Assembly (NCBI RefSeq): GCF_022024015.1
Contig: NZ_CP091786.1
Coordinates: forward strand, 3,534,001 to 3,598,000
Reading direction: 5' to 3'
Origin: Prevotella sp. E9-3
GTDB taxonomy: Bacteria > Bacteroidota > Bacteroidia > Bacteroidales > Bacteroidaceae
Length of the DNA stretch: 64,000 bases
The translations under genes were made by a program, and so were the position numbers. Every line of letters starts with the position of its first letter. Position 1 is the first letter of the stretch. Below, piece after piece: positions 17,951 through 26,315 of the stretch. The notes beneath the pieces were generated by a model that saw nothing but the letters and a program-made list of their open reading frames with translations, was not told where the DNA came from and did no database searches.

Positions 17951-18862
17951 TCATGCAGCCAAGCTTTTGATGGCCTTTTCTCTGTAGCTTGTCCACTTTT
18001 TCTTCAGTTCTCCCGTGCAGAGCGCCGCTTCTGCAGGCGTTCTCCAGTCAAGACTCATATGCGGACGCTCGTTGTTGTAGAAGTCGATGGCAGCCTTCAA
18101 AGCCTTCCTGACCTCCTGTATTGAGAAGAAAGACATTCCCTGAAGCAGCTCGTTCTTGACGATGCCGTTGACACGTTCTGCCACAGCATTGTCCTTTGGG
18201 TCTCCACATTCGGTCATGCTGATCTTAATGTTGTGTTCTCTCAAGATGTCCGTATAGGCGTAGCTTGCGTACTGTACGCCACGGTCAGAGTGGTGAATAA
18301 GATCAACATCCCGTCTGCCTCCAAGCCGGCCCAATGCCATTTCCAGGGCTTCGATGGCAAACTTGGCCTCCAATGTCTCGCCTACGCACCAGCCGATAAT
18401 TTCCTTTGTATAGTAGTCTGTCACAAGCGACAGGTAGCAGAAGTCGTATTCGCCCGTCTGGGCATTCAGATAGATGACCATATAGGTGATGTCGCTCACC
18501 CACAGCTGGTTGGGACGCAGCGGGATGAGTTCCTTCACCAGGTTGGGGTACAGGGGCAGGTCGTGGTCGGAATCGGTCGTCTTAGCGCGACGCTTGCGCT
18601 TACGCACCTTCAGGTTATACTTCTCAATGATATCATAGAAACGGTTGTAGCCTACGCTGTGGACGTCGCCGAACTCCTTCCTGTACATCTGCCAAAGCTT
18701 GCCGCCGCCGATGCCGCGGTCCTTCTGACGGATACGCTTGACATACTCCACGCAGAACGCCTCCTCCGCCAACTTGCGAAGATCCGTGTCACCATGCTTA
18801 TAGTAGGCCTGGGTTGACACACCAAGCAGCTTACACTGTGACGTGACGGGGTAAGCCTTCAC
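17951..18862 (-). CDS. IS3-family transposase OrfB (DDE integrase)
   Basis: The protein has an HTH_21-like start and an rve integrase core with WVSDITY, LIHHSDRGVQY and NAVAERVNGIVKNE, giving the D-D-E catalytic triad with usual spacing. The GTG start at 18862 is probably not used alone. The reading frame is open upstream (WHQVVSRLYTRDV) to an A7 run at the end of orfA, so it is most likely made as an OrfAB fusion by -1 frameshifting. It appears intact. Confidence 0.9.
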   Translation of the reverse strand: MKAYPVTSQCKLLGVSTQAYYKHGDTDLRKLAEEAFCVEYVKRIRQKDRGIGGGKLWQMYRKEFGDVHSVGYNRFYDIIEKYNLKVRKRKRRAKTTDSDHDLPLYPNLVKELIPLRPNQLWVSDITYMVIYLNAQTGEYDFCYLSLVTDYYTKEIIGWCVGETLEAKFAIEALEMALGRLGGRRDVDLIHHSDRGVQYASYAYTDILREHNIKISMTECGDPKDNAVAERVNGIVKNELLQGMSFFSIQEVRKALKAAIDFYNNERPHMSLDWRTPAEAALCTGELKKKWTSYREKAIKSLAA

Positions 18863-18885
18863 GTCGCGGGTGTATAGCCTACTGA

Positions 18886-19248
18886 CTACTTGGTGCCAGC
18901 TTTTTTTAAGTCAATGCCATATACCTCCTTGCCGAAGGCTACCATCTCCTCATAAAAGTCGGCACGCAACTTCTCTTGTTTCAACTCACTCTGAAGACGG
19001 GCTATCTCTGCCTGCAGCTTCTTGTAATCATCAGGGGTTACATCCTTACGTTTCTTCATTTGAACAACTAATTCTGGGTTTTCGGCCTCAAAGGTACGAA
19101 GATATTGGTAAACTGTACCATGACCCAAACCTGTTTTTTTCATAACATCCTTAAGGGGAAGGTTCTCTAAACGATAAAGCCTATACACCTCTTGTCGCAA
19201 ATGAACACGATCCATACTTGAACGAAGATAATCCTTACTTGTTTTCAT
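18886..19248 (-). CDS. IS3-family transposase OrfA (HTH protein)
   Basis: A helix-turn-helix region (LKDVMKKTGLGHGTVYQYL) is followed by a leucine-zipper-like coiled coil (KKLQAEIARLQSELKQE), the standard OrfA plan. A TTG at 19272 could start the frame earlier; ATG 19248 is more likely. The last codons before the stop pass through TTA AAA AAA G, a slippery site where a -1 shift enters the orfB frame. Confidence 0.85.
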   Translation of the reverse strand: MKTSKDYLRSSMDRVHLRQEVYRLYRLENLPLKDVMKKTGLGHGTVYQYLRTFEAENPELVVQMKKRKDVTPDDYKKLQAEIARLQSELKQEKLRADFYEEMVAFGKEVYGIDLKKAGTK

Positions 19249-19291
19249 CACTTTCTGTAATTTAGGTGTCAACCTTATTTACAAAAAGACA

Positions 19292-19491
19292 ATTTCACCA
19301 TTGCATTTAAATAATTCCATCACATCAGGAAAAAAGGTGCCAAAATATGCTTTTTTTCAAGAAAAAGTAGAAAAATTGGCAATTTTCAGCTCTAAACGGT
19401 AAGGTAAGAGTACATCATGAGGGGCAAAAAAGAGGGTCTTCAGTTCTAGATTGAGAATTTCATTTGTCTTGAAAATCGAAAAAAACACCCT
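19292..19491 (+). repeat. Dispersed repeat copy A, right part
   Basis: Continues copy A after the IS. It matches the reverse complement of 58432-58640, including ATTCCATCACATCA, a TTTTTTCAA stretch and CGAAAAAAACA near the end. No gene is visible between 19292 and 19541. Confidence 0.8.
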
Positions 19492-19541
19492 GTTTTCATA
19501 TCCATTTTTCGGCCCAATCGCTGCGTTCGAAGTCAAGAAAT

Positions 19542-20036
19542 TTACATTTCATCGTCAACATAATTGATGCCAAAGGTTAAATTAAGTGAATGTATCAGCC
19601 GTACAGGTTTTCCGTTTTTCTTACCGGGATTCCATGTTTTCATTTTACGTATAACACGCAGTCCTTCTTTGGCCATTTGCCGCGCACATTCTTTTTTGAT
19701 GGCTTTTAATTGGTCATCGGAATATCTTTCACTTTTCCCAGAATTCATCTGCGTGATTTTACAGTCTTTTGCTGAAACACTACTTATATATCCATTTGCT
19801 TCAACGACAAACACCATAGTGCAAACGCCTTCAGCCCCAAATTGTGCACAATAGTCAGGATATTGCAAATTCCTCTTGATAAACTTTCTGAAGGCTTTTT
19901 GTCCTCCAGGGTAAGTTGGAATAGTATCACTGGCAACCTTTTCCTCACCAGCATTCACAACTTGAGCGCTTAACATCGTTACACACAGAATGAACACACA
20001 GAATGCTGAAAAAAATTTCCTGTAATTCATAAGCAA
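19542..20036 (-). CDS. Secreted protein with TonB C-terminal-like domain
   Basis: A signal peptide (about residues 5-25) leads to a TonB_C-like domain: PGGQKAFRKFIKRNLQYP near 43, then GVCTMVFVVEANGYISSV near 69, and KTWNPGKKNGKPVR near 130. There is no N-terminal proline-rich energy-transducer spacer, so it probably is not a working TonB but one of the short TonB_C-domain proteins common in Bacteroidales. ATG 20030 is an equal start candidate. It lies just downstream of a comM 3' fragment. Confidence 0.7.
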   Translation of the reverse strand: MLMNYRKFFSAFCVFILCVTMLSAQVVNAGEEKVASDTIPTYPGGQKAFRKFIKRNLQYPDYCAQFGAEGVCTMVFVVEANGYISSVSAKDCKITQMNSGKSERYSDDQLKAIKKECARQMAKEGLRVIRKMKTWNPGKKNGKPVRLIHSLNLTFGINYVDDEM

Positions 20037-20058
20037 ATCATTTTATGTTGTTACAATT

Positions 20059-20225
20059 TTATATCCCTCTCTCTGCCCTGTCGCCTCTATCAAGGTCGCG
20101 ATAGCCGATGGCCTCGGCGATGTGCATGGACTGTACTTTCTCGGAGCCGGCAAGGTCGGCAATGGTGCGGGCGACCTTGAGGATGCGGCTATAGGCACGG
20201 GCTGGATTTCGCAATGGATATCGAT
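20059..20225 (-). pseudogene. comM (yifB) 3'-end fragment 1, internally deleted
   Basis: In the ComM frame the minus strand reads IDIHCEIQ, then jumps to [26 protein letters not shown] and on to ERGI and a stop. Compared with the intact comM, the segment between IDIHCEIQ and RAYSR is missing, and both break sites contain CCGTGCC, suggesting a microhomology deletion. Sequence is close to the intact copy ([15 protein letters not shown] against [15 protein letters not shown]). It is preceded by a 30-bp motif (20226-20255) shared with fragment 3. Confidence 0.85.
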
Positions 20226-20255
20226 ACTGCTGGCGATTTTAGGGGCCGCTTTTCG
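20226..20255 (-). repeat. 30-bp motif joined to comM fragment (copy 1)
   Basis: Matches 29485-29514 at 25 of 30 positions. In the frame of the adjoining comM fragments it reads [10 protein letters not shown] here and RKASPKIPSS there. In both places it is fused directly to comM sequence, but at different comM codons. Confidence 0.7.
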
Positions 20256-20283
20256 ATTGTTAATTTTCAGCATTACTCTCATA

Positions 20284-20475
20284 TTATATGTCATACATCT
20301 CCGACTCTGGGGCTCCGATAGCTCTCAGATACTTGTTGACCTGTTGCATGGCCTTGATGAGTTCCTTTATTTCCTCATCGGTCTTGCCAGACTTGCCATT
20401 CATCTTTTCTATATAAGCATCCAGCTCGGCTATCTTGGCCTTGAATTCAGCCTCTCGTTCTTTCCTAGTCTTCAT
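20284..20475 (-). CDS. Small charged coiled-coil protein, function unknown
   Basis: A 63-residue frame starting MKTRKEREAEFKAKIAELD is highly charged and predicted by eye to be helical, with heptad-like Leu/Ile spacing. No family was recognised. It lies between the AAA ATPase gene and the comM fragment and is on the same strand as both. It could be a real small gene or the remnant of a larger one. Confidence 0.45.
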   Translation of the reverse strand: MKTRKEREAEFKAKIAELDAYIEKMNGKSGKTDEEIKELIKAMQQVNKYLRAIGAPESEMYDI

Positions 20476-20531
20476 ATATCTCTTTTATTGGTTTAAATTT
20501 AAAGTAAATATAGTTGTGTAGCGGGAAAAAT

Positions 20532-21803
20532 TCAAAGAATATCATCATTAAGCAAAAACTGTATCAGTCCCATAAAGACAATCCCGTTATTGTCGGTATA
20601 GGTAGCGATGTCATCACCAACAATAACAATTTTCCGAAAGGAATCGTTAATCCGCTTGAGTGATTTCAACTCCTGCTCGCGCTTCTCTTCATCGGGAAGT
20701 GCATAAGCCGACTGGATATAGTATTTGTCAGTACCATTATTAGCTATAAAATCCACTTCATACTGAATGTATACCAGTTTTCCATCGCGCTTCTCACGGC
20801 TTTCTATCACTCCGACATCAACGAGATAGCCTCGCGTCCGAAGTTCATTGTAGATAACATTTTCCATAATATGGGTTATCTCTTGTTGCCGGTAATTCAG
20901 CCTGGCATTTCTCAGCCCCACATCAACGGAATAGTATTTGGCTATGCTCTCGTAATACTTGTTGCCTTTGATATTAAACCGTTTGGCACCTTCGAAGAGG
21001 AAGGCGTCTTCCAGATATCCGATGTAAGAGTTGATAGTCTCATCATCTACCTTCACATGCTGCACACTCGCAAGAATATTAGTGACCCTGCTGGGATTGG
21101 TGAGTGAACCAATGGAGGAGCAAAGCGCATCAACAAGCGACTCCAGTGCCTGTCGGTTTTTCACGTTGTGGCGTTCTACGACATCGTCTATATACGTTTT
21201 GTTCCATAGTCTCTGGAGATACTTGACCTTTTGCTCCGCCGTACGCTGTTTAAGCAGTGCGGGCATTCCGCCATAAGTATAGTATTCCTTCCACAACTCA
21301 TTCAAAGGCTCTTTCCTGTCAGTAATAAACTCCTTGAAGGAAAGTGGAAACACCCTAACCTCATCACCCCTTCCACGGAATATCGTGCGAATATCACTGG
21401 ACAGGAATTTTGAATTACTGCCTGTTACATACACATCCACATTATCGTGTGAGTTGATGCCGTTGACGATACGTTCAAAGCCCTCTACCTCTTGGACCTC
21501 GTCAAGGAACACATAGTAGTTCTCATCGTCGTTGGCAATATGTTCACGAAGATGGGCCTTCAACTTGGTGGGATCAGTCAAATCACTTTCTTCCTCATTT
21601 TCATCTGCGTCAAGCGACACGGAGACTATGCATTCCTCTTTCACCCCCTGTGCGAGCAGATAGTCCTTATAAATATGAGACAATAGCCATGATTTACCAC
21701 AACGTCGAGGGCCGGTTATTATCTTCACCTCACCATTGTCACGCCTGTCAATAAGCTGTTGCAGATATCGTGGTCTGTTGATATAATTCGCCATAATTGC
21801 CAT
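20532..21803 (-). CDS. AAA-family ATPase with DUF4143-type C-terminus
   Basis: The Walker A motif IITGPRRCGKSWLL (about residue 29), Walker B-like YYVFLDEVQEVEG (about residue 97) and the C-terminal nuclease-like ending with YEVDFIA and a YYIQSAYAL strand are typical of the AAA_14/DUF4143 ATPases found across Bacteroidetes. These proteins are frequent accessory genes of unknown role. ATG 21794 (MANYINRP) is a likely alternative start. A minus-strand TAACTTTG at 21835-21842 could be its -7 box. Confidence 0.8.
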   Translation of the reverse strand: MAIMANYINRPRYLQQLIDRRDNGEVKIITGPRRCGKSWLLSHIYKDYLLAQGVKEECIVSVSLDADENEEESDLTDPTKLKAHLREHIANDDENYYVFLDEVQEVEGFERIVNGINSHDNVDVYVTGSNSKFLSSDIRTIFRGRGDEVRVFPLSFKEFITDRKEPLNELWKEYYTYGGMPALLKQRTAEQKVKYLQRLWNKTYIDDVVERHNVKNRQALESLVDALCSSIGSLTNPSRVTNILASVQHVKVDDETINSYIGYLEDAFLFEGAKRFNIKGNKYYESIAKYYSVDVGLRNARLNYRQQEITHIMENVIYNELRTRGYLVDVGVIESREKRDGKLVYIQYEVDFIANNGTDKYYIQSAYALPDEEKREQELKSLKRINDSFRKIVIVGDDIATYTDNNGIVFMGLIQFLLNDDIL

Positions 21804-22014
21804 CTGTTATTTGTTTTTAATTCGAAATTTACTGCAAAGTTACACAAAATTTCGAATTGCGATGTAATTGAAGCGAAAATCAATAGGAATTTAACGATTA
21901 TTCATTTTCACGCCAGTTACCTTCGTTTAAACCAGCTAAAGCCACCTGACGAGGAGTCATAGACATGGACGTAGTGACTCCATCCCTTATTTATATTCTC
22001 TCCGCCAAAAAGAA

Positions 22015-22042
22015 AACTCGCGCAAGCAATCTTACGCGAGTT
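22015..22042 (-). terminator. Terminator after the SEL1 lipoprotein gene
   Basis: The minus strand reads AACTCGCG, a short loop and CGCGAGTT, then TTCTTTTT. It lies 50 nt after the stop at 22092. Confidence 0.6.
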
Positions 22043-22091
22043 AATGGTGTCAGTCACTGTCACTATGACATTGGCCGATTATGCTATATAT

Positions 22092-22525
22092 TTAATCTAT
22101 CCACACAGACCTCAACCACCGATTAGCTAGTTCATTGCCTTGGTTGGCAGACTTTTTTATCCATTTGAAGGCCTCTTTAGTATCTTTTTTATAACCTCCT
22201 TTAGCATATTCGTATGCTAATCCTATCTCTACCATCGCATAGGGGTTACCAAGATTAGCTGATTTATCATAAAACGTGAGGGCTTTAACTGAATCTTGTT
22301 CTATGCCTTTACCATCAGCATAGACATCACCCAGTCGATTGAGCAAGATAGTATCCTGCACATCTTCCAACTCCTGATAGATGGCGACAGCCTCAGCCAC
22401 TTTCTCTTGTTTAATCAACTCGATAGCCTGAGCTATCTTCTCTTCCTTACTCGTACAGCTTGAAAAGTCAGGATCATGCCCAACAGAGCGGCAACGCTGC
22501 AAACGCTCATTACTATCTTTTTCAT
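22092..22525 (-). pseudogene. SEL1-repeat lipoprotein with a frameshift in its signal peptide
   Basis: From ATG 22525 the frame reads MKKIVMSVCSVAALLGMIL, a lipoprotein signal, but shifts out of frame at a run of four T (minus strand; 22463-22466). One extra T would give LTFSSCTSKEEK, a proper lipobox continuing into the SEL1/TPR-like repeats (LGDVYADGKGIEQDS, LAYEYAKGGYKKDT, then SANQGNELANRWL). A 149-residue frame starting at 22541 lacks the signal. Either the gene is off, phase-variable, or the base is miscalled. It follows the 22529 gene with no gap, so the two form an operon. Confidence 0.75.
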
Positions 22526-22528
22526 ATT

Positions 22529-24025
22529 TTATCTTCCCCAATGTATTGAAGTTATCACATTATTTCTTGTCCAGAAGTAGCCCATGTAATAAGCAGTGTT
22601 ATACCAATAGAATTGGTAACACTTACTTGCTCCTAAATCATTTGCTAACTTAATAGTTACTATCGCATTCCTATCATCACCATATTCATCCACCCATTCC
22701 TTTCTGGCATCTAAAATACCTAAAAGATTCCTTCCAACTTTTACAATATACTTTACGTCATTAACACTTGGGTCAAATCCGTATTTCTTCTTAAAGTTGG
22801 CGATGGATTTATTTAAAGCAGCTTTTTCTGCCGCATCTCGTTTTGCTTTTGCTGCAGCTGCTTGTTCATTAGAAGTAAACACTCCTTTTTCGTATTTCCC
22901 ATTTGGAGTTGTATATTCTGAAGTATTTCCATTCTCAATATATGGTATGACATCTTCGCGAATAAACTTCTCCATTTCGCTGTTTGAGAGTTTTTCAAAA
23001 TCAAGAGAGTCAGAAGTGATGGTAATTTCACGACAGGATGGAGCCGTAAACTTTTCTTTATTGATATTTTTCGCAAACGTCCCTATAATAGTACTTGGCC
23101 AAGTTGAACTGTAATTGGTCTTAAAACTAAAATCACCCATATTATAGACCGGATCCGTGTTGTCTGGCGGCCAATTTGTTTTGACAATTTTACCATTAGG
23201 ATAATGAATACCCCAGGCTATAGTCTTTTTGTTGTTATATCTATCAACTTCGTAGGCTAAATAACTACCATTCGGATATTTTACTCTTATTCCCTCAAAT
23301 CTTTGCGGTTTTGCTATATAATCCCATACCCTACCTTCATTGTCTTTATAGCCTTCAACTTTAATCGGTTCGATTAGTTCATTACGGTAGTTATAATGAC
23401 TAATAGCAGCAAACACATCCATATCCACTTTATTACCTTTATAATAAACCGCATGAGTTAAGTCAACGGTATATGATGCACATAAAGTTGGAACATTGAG
23501 CTCCTTCACATCATCAAAAACAAAGCCTTTGTCTTGGGGAGGATTAAAAGAAATTGTCAATTTCTTTGTCTCAAAAGTACTAGAATTTACTATTTTATCC
23601 TCTTTAAGGGTATCTTTAACAAAACTCGGTTCGTCATCTTTTAAGTAATCACCATTACCTCTAGGATAGTTCGGATCTAAATAATAATATTTTGTAGATA
23701 TAACTCCCCCCGCTTTCAATACTATATTTTCTGACTCATCGTAAGTTATTGTGCCGCTGAAAGTCGTGTTACTTGTTCCCATATATGTAGTTCTCCATAC
23801 CTCGACATTACTCACGGAATGATCACTAAAGTCACCTTCAATCATCAATCCATGTACATTCATAACACCTTTACCAGCAGGAACTTTTTGGTCATTCACT
23901 TCACCCCTGTAGTTGTGACCAAGATACTTCACCTTCTTTTCCTTGGCCATCACACTCTGACTCATGCCCAACGCCATTATCAGCGTCATTACAAGCATTA
24001 AAATACTGTTCTTTTTCATATTCAT
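22529..24025 (-). CDS. Secreted protein of unknown function (operon with SEL1 lipoprotein)
   Basis: The start at ATG 24025 gives a signal peptide (MNMKKNSILMLVMTLIMALG, cleavage near SVMAK). The mature protein of about 470 residues contains MORN-like phrases (GVMNVHGLMIEGDFSD; VKYPNGSYLAYEV; GIHYPNGKIV), suggesting repeated beta-hairpins, and a Lys/Ala-rich helical stretch near residue 410. No enzyme motif was recognised. It is divergent from the Ser/Thr kinase gene, so both may belong to one accessory module. Confidence 0.6.
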   Translation of the reverse strand: MNMKKNSILMLVMTLIMALGMSQSVMAKEKKVKYLGHNYRGEVNDQKVPAGKGVMNVHGLMIEGDFSDHSVSNVEVWRTTYMGTSNTTFSGTITYDESENIVLKAGGVISTKYYYLDPNYPRGNGDYLKDDEPSFVKDTLKEDKIVNSSTFETKKLTISFNPPQDKGFVFDDVKELNVPTLCASYTVDLTHAVYYKGNKVDMDVFAAISHYNYRNELIEPIKVEGYKDNEGRVWDYIAKPQRFEGIRVKYPNGSYLAYEVDRYNNKKTIAWGIHYPNGKIVKTNWPPDNTDPVYNMGDFSFKTNYSSTWPSTIIGTFAKNINKEKFTAPSCREITITSDSLDFEKLSNSEMEKFIREDVIPYIENGNTSEYTTPNGKYEKGVFTSNEQAAAAKAKRDAAEKAALNKSIANFKKKYGFDPSVNDVKYIVKVGRNLLGILDARKEWVDEYGDDRNAIVTIKLANDLGASKCYQFYWYNTAYYMGYFWTRNNVITSIHWGR

Positions 24026-24135
24026 TTGTTTTAGATTAATAAAATGTTGTTTAGTTGCATACACAAAGAGTGTGAGCCTTCTTGACATTCCTTGTCAGAA
24101 GGTTCTGGAATACCTGTAGCATAAAGAATGAAAAT

Positions 24136-24167
24136 CAGCTCACACCTGCAGGTATATATGTGAGCTG
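24136..24167. other. Perfect 9-bp inverted repeat in the divergent intergenic region
   Basis: CAGCTCACA and TGTGAGCTG are separated by 14 nt. The 24026-24477 region otherwise shows no gene, only this palindrome, a second weaker one at about 24076-24101 and the kinase promoter. It could be an operator or part of the leader of the secreted-protein gene. Confidence 0.4.
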
Positions 24168-24441
24168 ACTCCGTAAAAGGAGAGAGCAGTATATATGCTA
24201 CTGCAGGAGAAGCAGCTTTCAGACTTTTACCCATGCTACTTGAATTTTCCAGATTCTCTGACGGGTCAAAGCTTAATCGCTCTTCTCGATGTTGTCGGAT
24301 GCTATTCACAAACGGACGGGACAAAGATAGAAATTAATTCTGAAAGTTGCAACATTGTGAGCTGTTTTTTAAAATTTGTGAGCAAAAATAGTGGATCTGG
24401 TTCTTTTCTCGTTGTTCCATTTTGTTCCTTTTCAAGTTTTA

Positions 24442-24473
24442 TTTGTACTATTGCACATAATGTGTTAACTTTG
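24442..24473 (+). promoter_or_regulatory. Promoter touching the kinase start codon
   Basis: TTTG at 24442-24445, a 20-nt spacer and TAACTTTG at 24466-24473 make a full Bacteroidetes promoter. The kinase ATG begins at 24478, only 4 nt later, so the mRNA would start at or next to the start codon. Confidence 0.7.
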
Positions 24474-24477
24474 CACC

Positions 24478-25749
24478 ATGCATCACGAGAACTTCGATTC
24501 ATCTGCCTCGGGATATATCACCAACTCCTTCGAGGGCATTAGCCAGACGTTTACTGATGTGGAGATATTGACTACGTCAGAAGTAAATGTTGTGGCTAAA
24601 GCGAAGCGCTATGGGCGCTGGTGGCTGCTGAAGGGACTGCGCAAGGAGGTGGCAGGAGAAGCGGGCTATCAACAACGATTGCGCAAGGAACTGGAGATAC
24701 TGATGCTGCTACAACATCCGAACGTGGTGGCGACATACGGCATAGAGGAGGTTGAGAACCTGGGACGCTGCATCGTGATGGAGTATGTCGATGGTGTGAC
24801 GCTGAATGAGTGGCTGACAGAGAAGCCTACACGACGAATGAGGATCAGGGTGATGTTGGAGATAACAGATGCTGTGTCTTATCTCCATACGAAAGGCATC
24901 GTCCACCGCGACTTGAAGCCTACAAACATTATCGTCACAGGCAACGGCAGTCATGTGAAGCTGATAGACCTCGGACTGGCTGACACAGATAGCCACACCA
25001 TATTGAAACAACCAGCAGGAACGCCACGTTATATGTCGCCGGAACAGAAGCAGACGACTGTGGCCGATGCGCGCAACGACATCTACAGCTTGGGCATCAT
25101 CATGCAGCAAATGGAATTGGGATGGCGATACCATTATATAATAAAAAGGTGTTTACGGCCCATCGAAGATCGTTATCAGCAAATAGCGGAACTGCAACAT
25201 GCTATCCGTTCAGCAAACAGTCGCATCAGGAGAATTGCGGTATGCTTGGGGGCTATACTCATCATGGCTCTGTTACTGCTAATAGGCTTACAAATGCGAA
25301 GGGCCAAGGAACAGGACGAAAGACTGGCTGCAATTCACGCAAGCTATCAGCAACAACTGGAAGCGCAACAGCAAAAGCTGAAGCAGTTGGGTGATTCCAC
25401 AACAGAACTAAAGCTTTACAACCAGCAGCAGAGGCAGAAAGAAATCGCCTTGGAAACAAGCAGAAGGAAAGTAGAGAATGCTATCAGCAAGGGGAAGGCT
25501 CTCGTTGACAAGACCATGCGTCAGACAAACATCGACAAGCATCTGGACACTCTGACCAACATCCTCTATATATGGAGCGACTTCACGTACAGAAGTAAGT
25601 CGGGCGAAAGAGCCATAGAGATGTATCTTAAGCAGATGGATTCTTCTTTTAGCGACGCTGAGAAGGAAGTAATAAGAAAATCAATGTATCGACACAACGA
25701 AGCTATTGTTGCGAAATGGAGAAAAAGACTAGTCAGTATCAGCAAATAG
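24478..25749 (+). CDS. Membrane-anchored eukaryotic-like Ser/Thr protein kinase
   Basis: Residues 30-250 hold kinase motifs: the Lys in WWLLKGL, HPNVVATYG, the catalytic loop IVHRDLKPTNI, DLG in place of DFG, and GTPRYMSPEQ. The glycine-rich loop is not obvious and the C-lobe is short. A transmembrane segment (about 262-280) is followed by a Gln-rich coiled coil outside the membrane. The start codon is next to the promoter, so translation may be leaderless; the next Met would remove the N-lobe. The following gene overlaps its end by 34 bp, indicating coupled expression. Confidence 0.85.
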   Translation: MHHENFDSSASGYITNSFEGISQTFTDVEILTTSEVNVVAKAKRYGRWWLLKGLRKEVAGEAGYQQRLRKELEILMLLQHPNVVATYGIEEVENLGRCIVMEYVDGVTLNEWLTEKPTRRMRIRVMLEITDAVSYLHTKGIVHRDLKPTNIIVTGNGSHVKLIDLGLADTDSHTILKQPAGTPRYMSPEQKQTTVADARNDIYSLGIIMQQMELGWRYHYIIKRCLRPIEDRYQQIAELQHAIRSANSRIRRIAVCLGAILIMALLLLIGLQMRRAKEQDERLAAIHASYQQQLEAQQQKLKQLGDSTTELKLYNQQQRQKEIALETSRRKVENAISKGKALVDKTMRQTNIDKHLDTLTNILYIWSDFTYRSKSGERAIEMYLKQMDSSFSDAEKEVIRKSMYRHNEAIVAKWRKRLVSISK

Positions 25750-26309
25750 AAACCTGTGAACAACTCCGTTCGGAAATTGAAACGGCACTGAAAAAGAAAC
25801 TGCAGACCCCGAAGGATTTTGAATTCCTGCGAGAGCGTATCTATGCACGGTTGCATATTCTTGTCAGCCGCACCACACTGATGCGCTTTTGGGGCTATAT
25901 CAATGAAGATGTCTCTCCACGAAAAGCAACACTGGATATTCTGGCACAATTCCTGGGCTATCAGGACTTGGATGGCTACTGTCAGAACAGCCTTCTGCCT
26001 AAAGAACAACAGAGTAGTCCTGTGATGTGCAGACGATTGAGTGTGGCTAAGGAACTGGTCGAAGGAGAACGGCTACGACTGACTTGGAATCCGGAAAGAA
26101 TCTGCGACATAGAGTATCTGGGCAACCTGCAATTCCGTGTCGTTGCATCAGAGAACACGCGTCTGAAAACAGGCGACACCTTTGAATGCAGCCTCATCAT
26201 AGAAGGGGAGCCTCTCTATCTTGATAATCTCAAACAGGGAGATCAACCCCCGATTGCCTATGTCTGTGGTAAAAAGTCAGGCGTGTTTTATGAATACATG
26301 ATTATGTAA
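25716..26309 (+). CDS. Kinase-coupled protein with HTH-like N-terminus, function unknown
   Basis: The 197-residue frame overlaps the kinase gene by 34 bp. Its N-terminal half (ILVSRTTLMRFWGYI, then SPRKATLDILAQFLGY and YCQNSL) resembles a small DNA-binding-like domain that recurs in Bacteroidetes regulators. The C-terminal half is beta-rich. Translational coupling suggests it is a partner or substrate of the kinase. This is inference; no named family was recognised. Confidence 0.65.
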   Translation: MEKKTSQYQQIETCEQLRSEIETALKKKLQTPKDFEFLRERIYARLHILVSRTTLMRFWGYINEDVSPRKATLDILAQFLGYQDLDGYCQNSLLPKEQQSSPVMCRRLSVAKELVEGERLRLTWNPERICDIEYLGNLQFRVVASENTRLKTGDTFECSLIIEGEPLYLDNLKQGDQPPIAYVCGKKSGVFYEYMIM

Positions 26310-26315
26310 TCATTT

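Larger units (their letters stand above)
17763..19291 (-). mobile_element. IS3-family insertion sequence (1529 bp, ATT target duplication)
   Basis: The ends were placed by comparison with the uninterrupted repeat copy at 58432-58910. The element starts TGTACTTT, ends AAAGACA, and is flanked by ATT at 17760-17762 and 19292-19294, as expected for the 3-4 bp duplications of the IS3 family. Removing the element and one ATT restores the other copy's sequence. It encodes OrfA and OrfB in different frames, joined by an A7 slippery run. Confidence 0.85.

Noticed and set aside
19542..20036. True TonB energy transducer
   Set aside because: It has a cleavable-type signal and a TonB_C-like domain but no proline-rich spacer.
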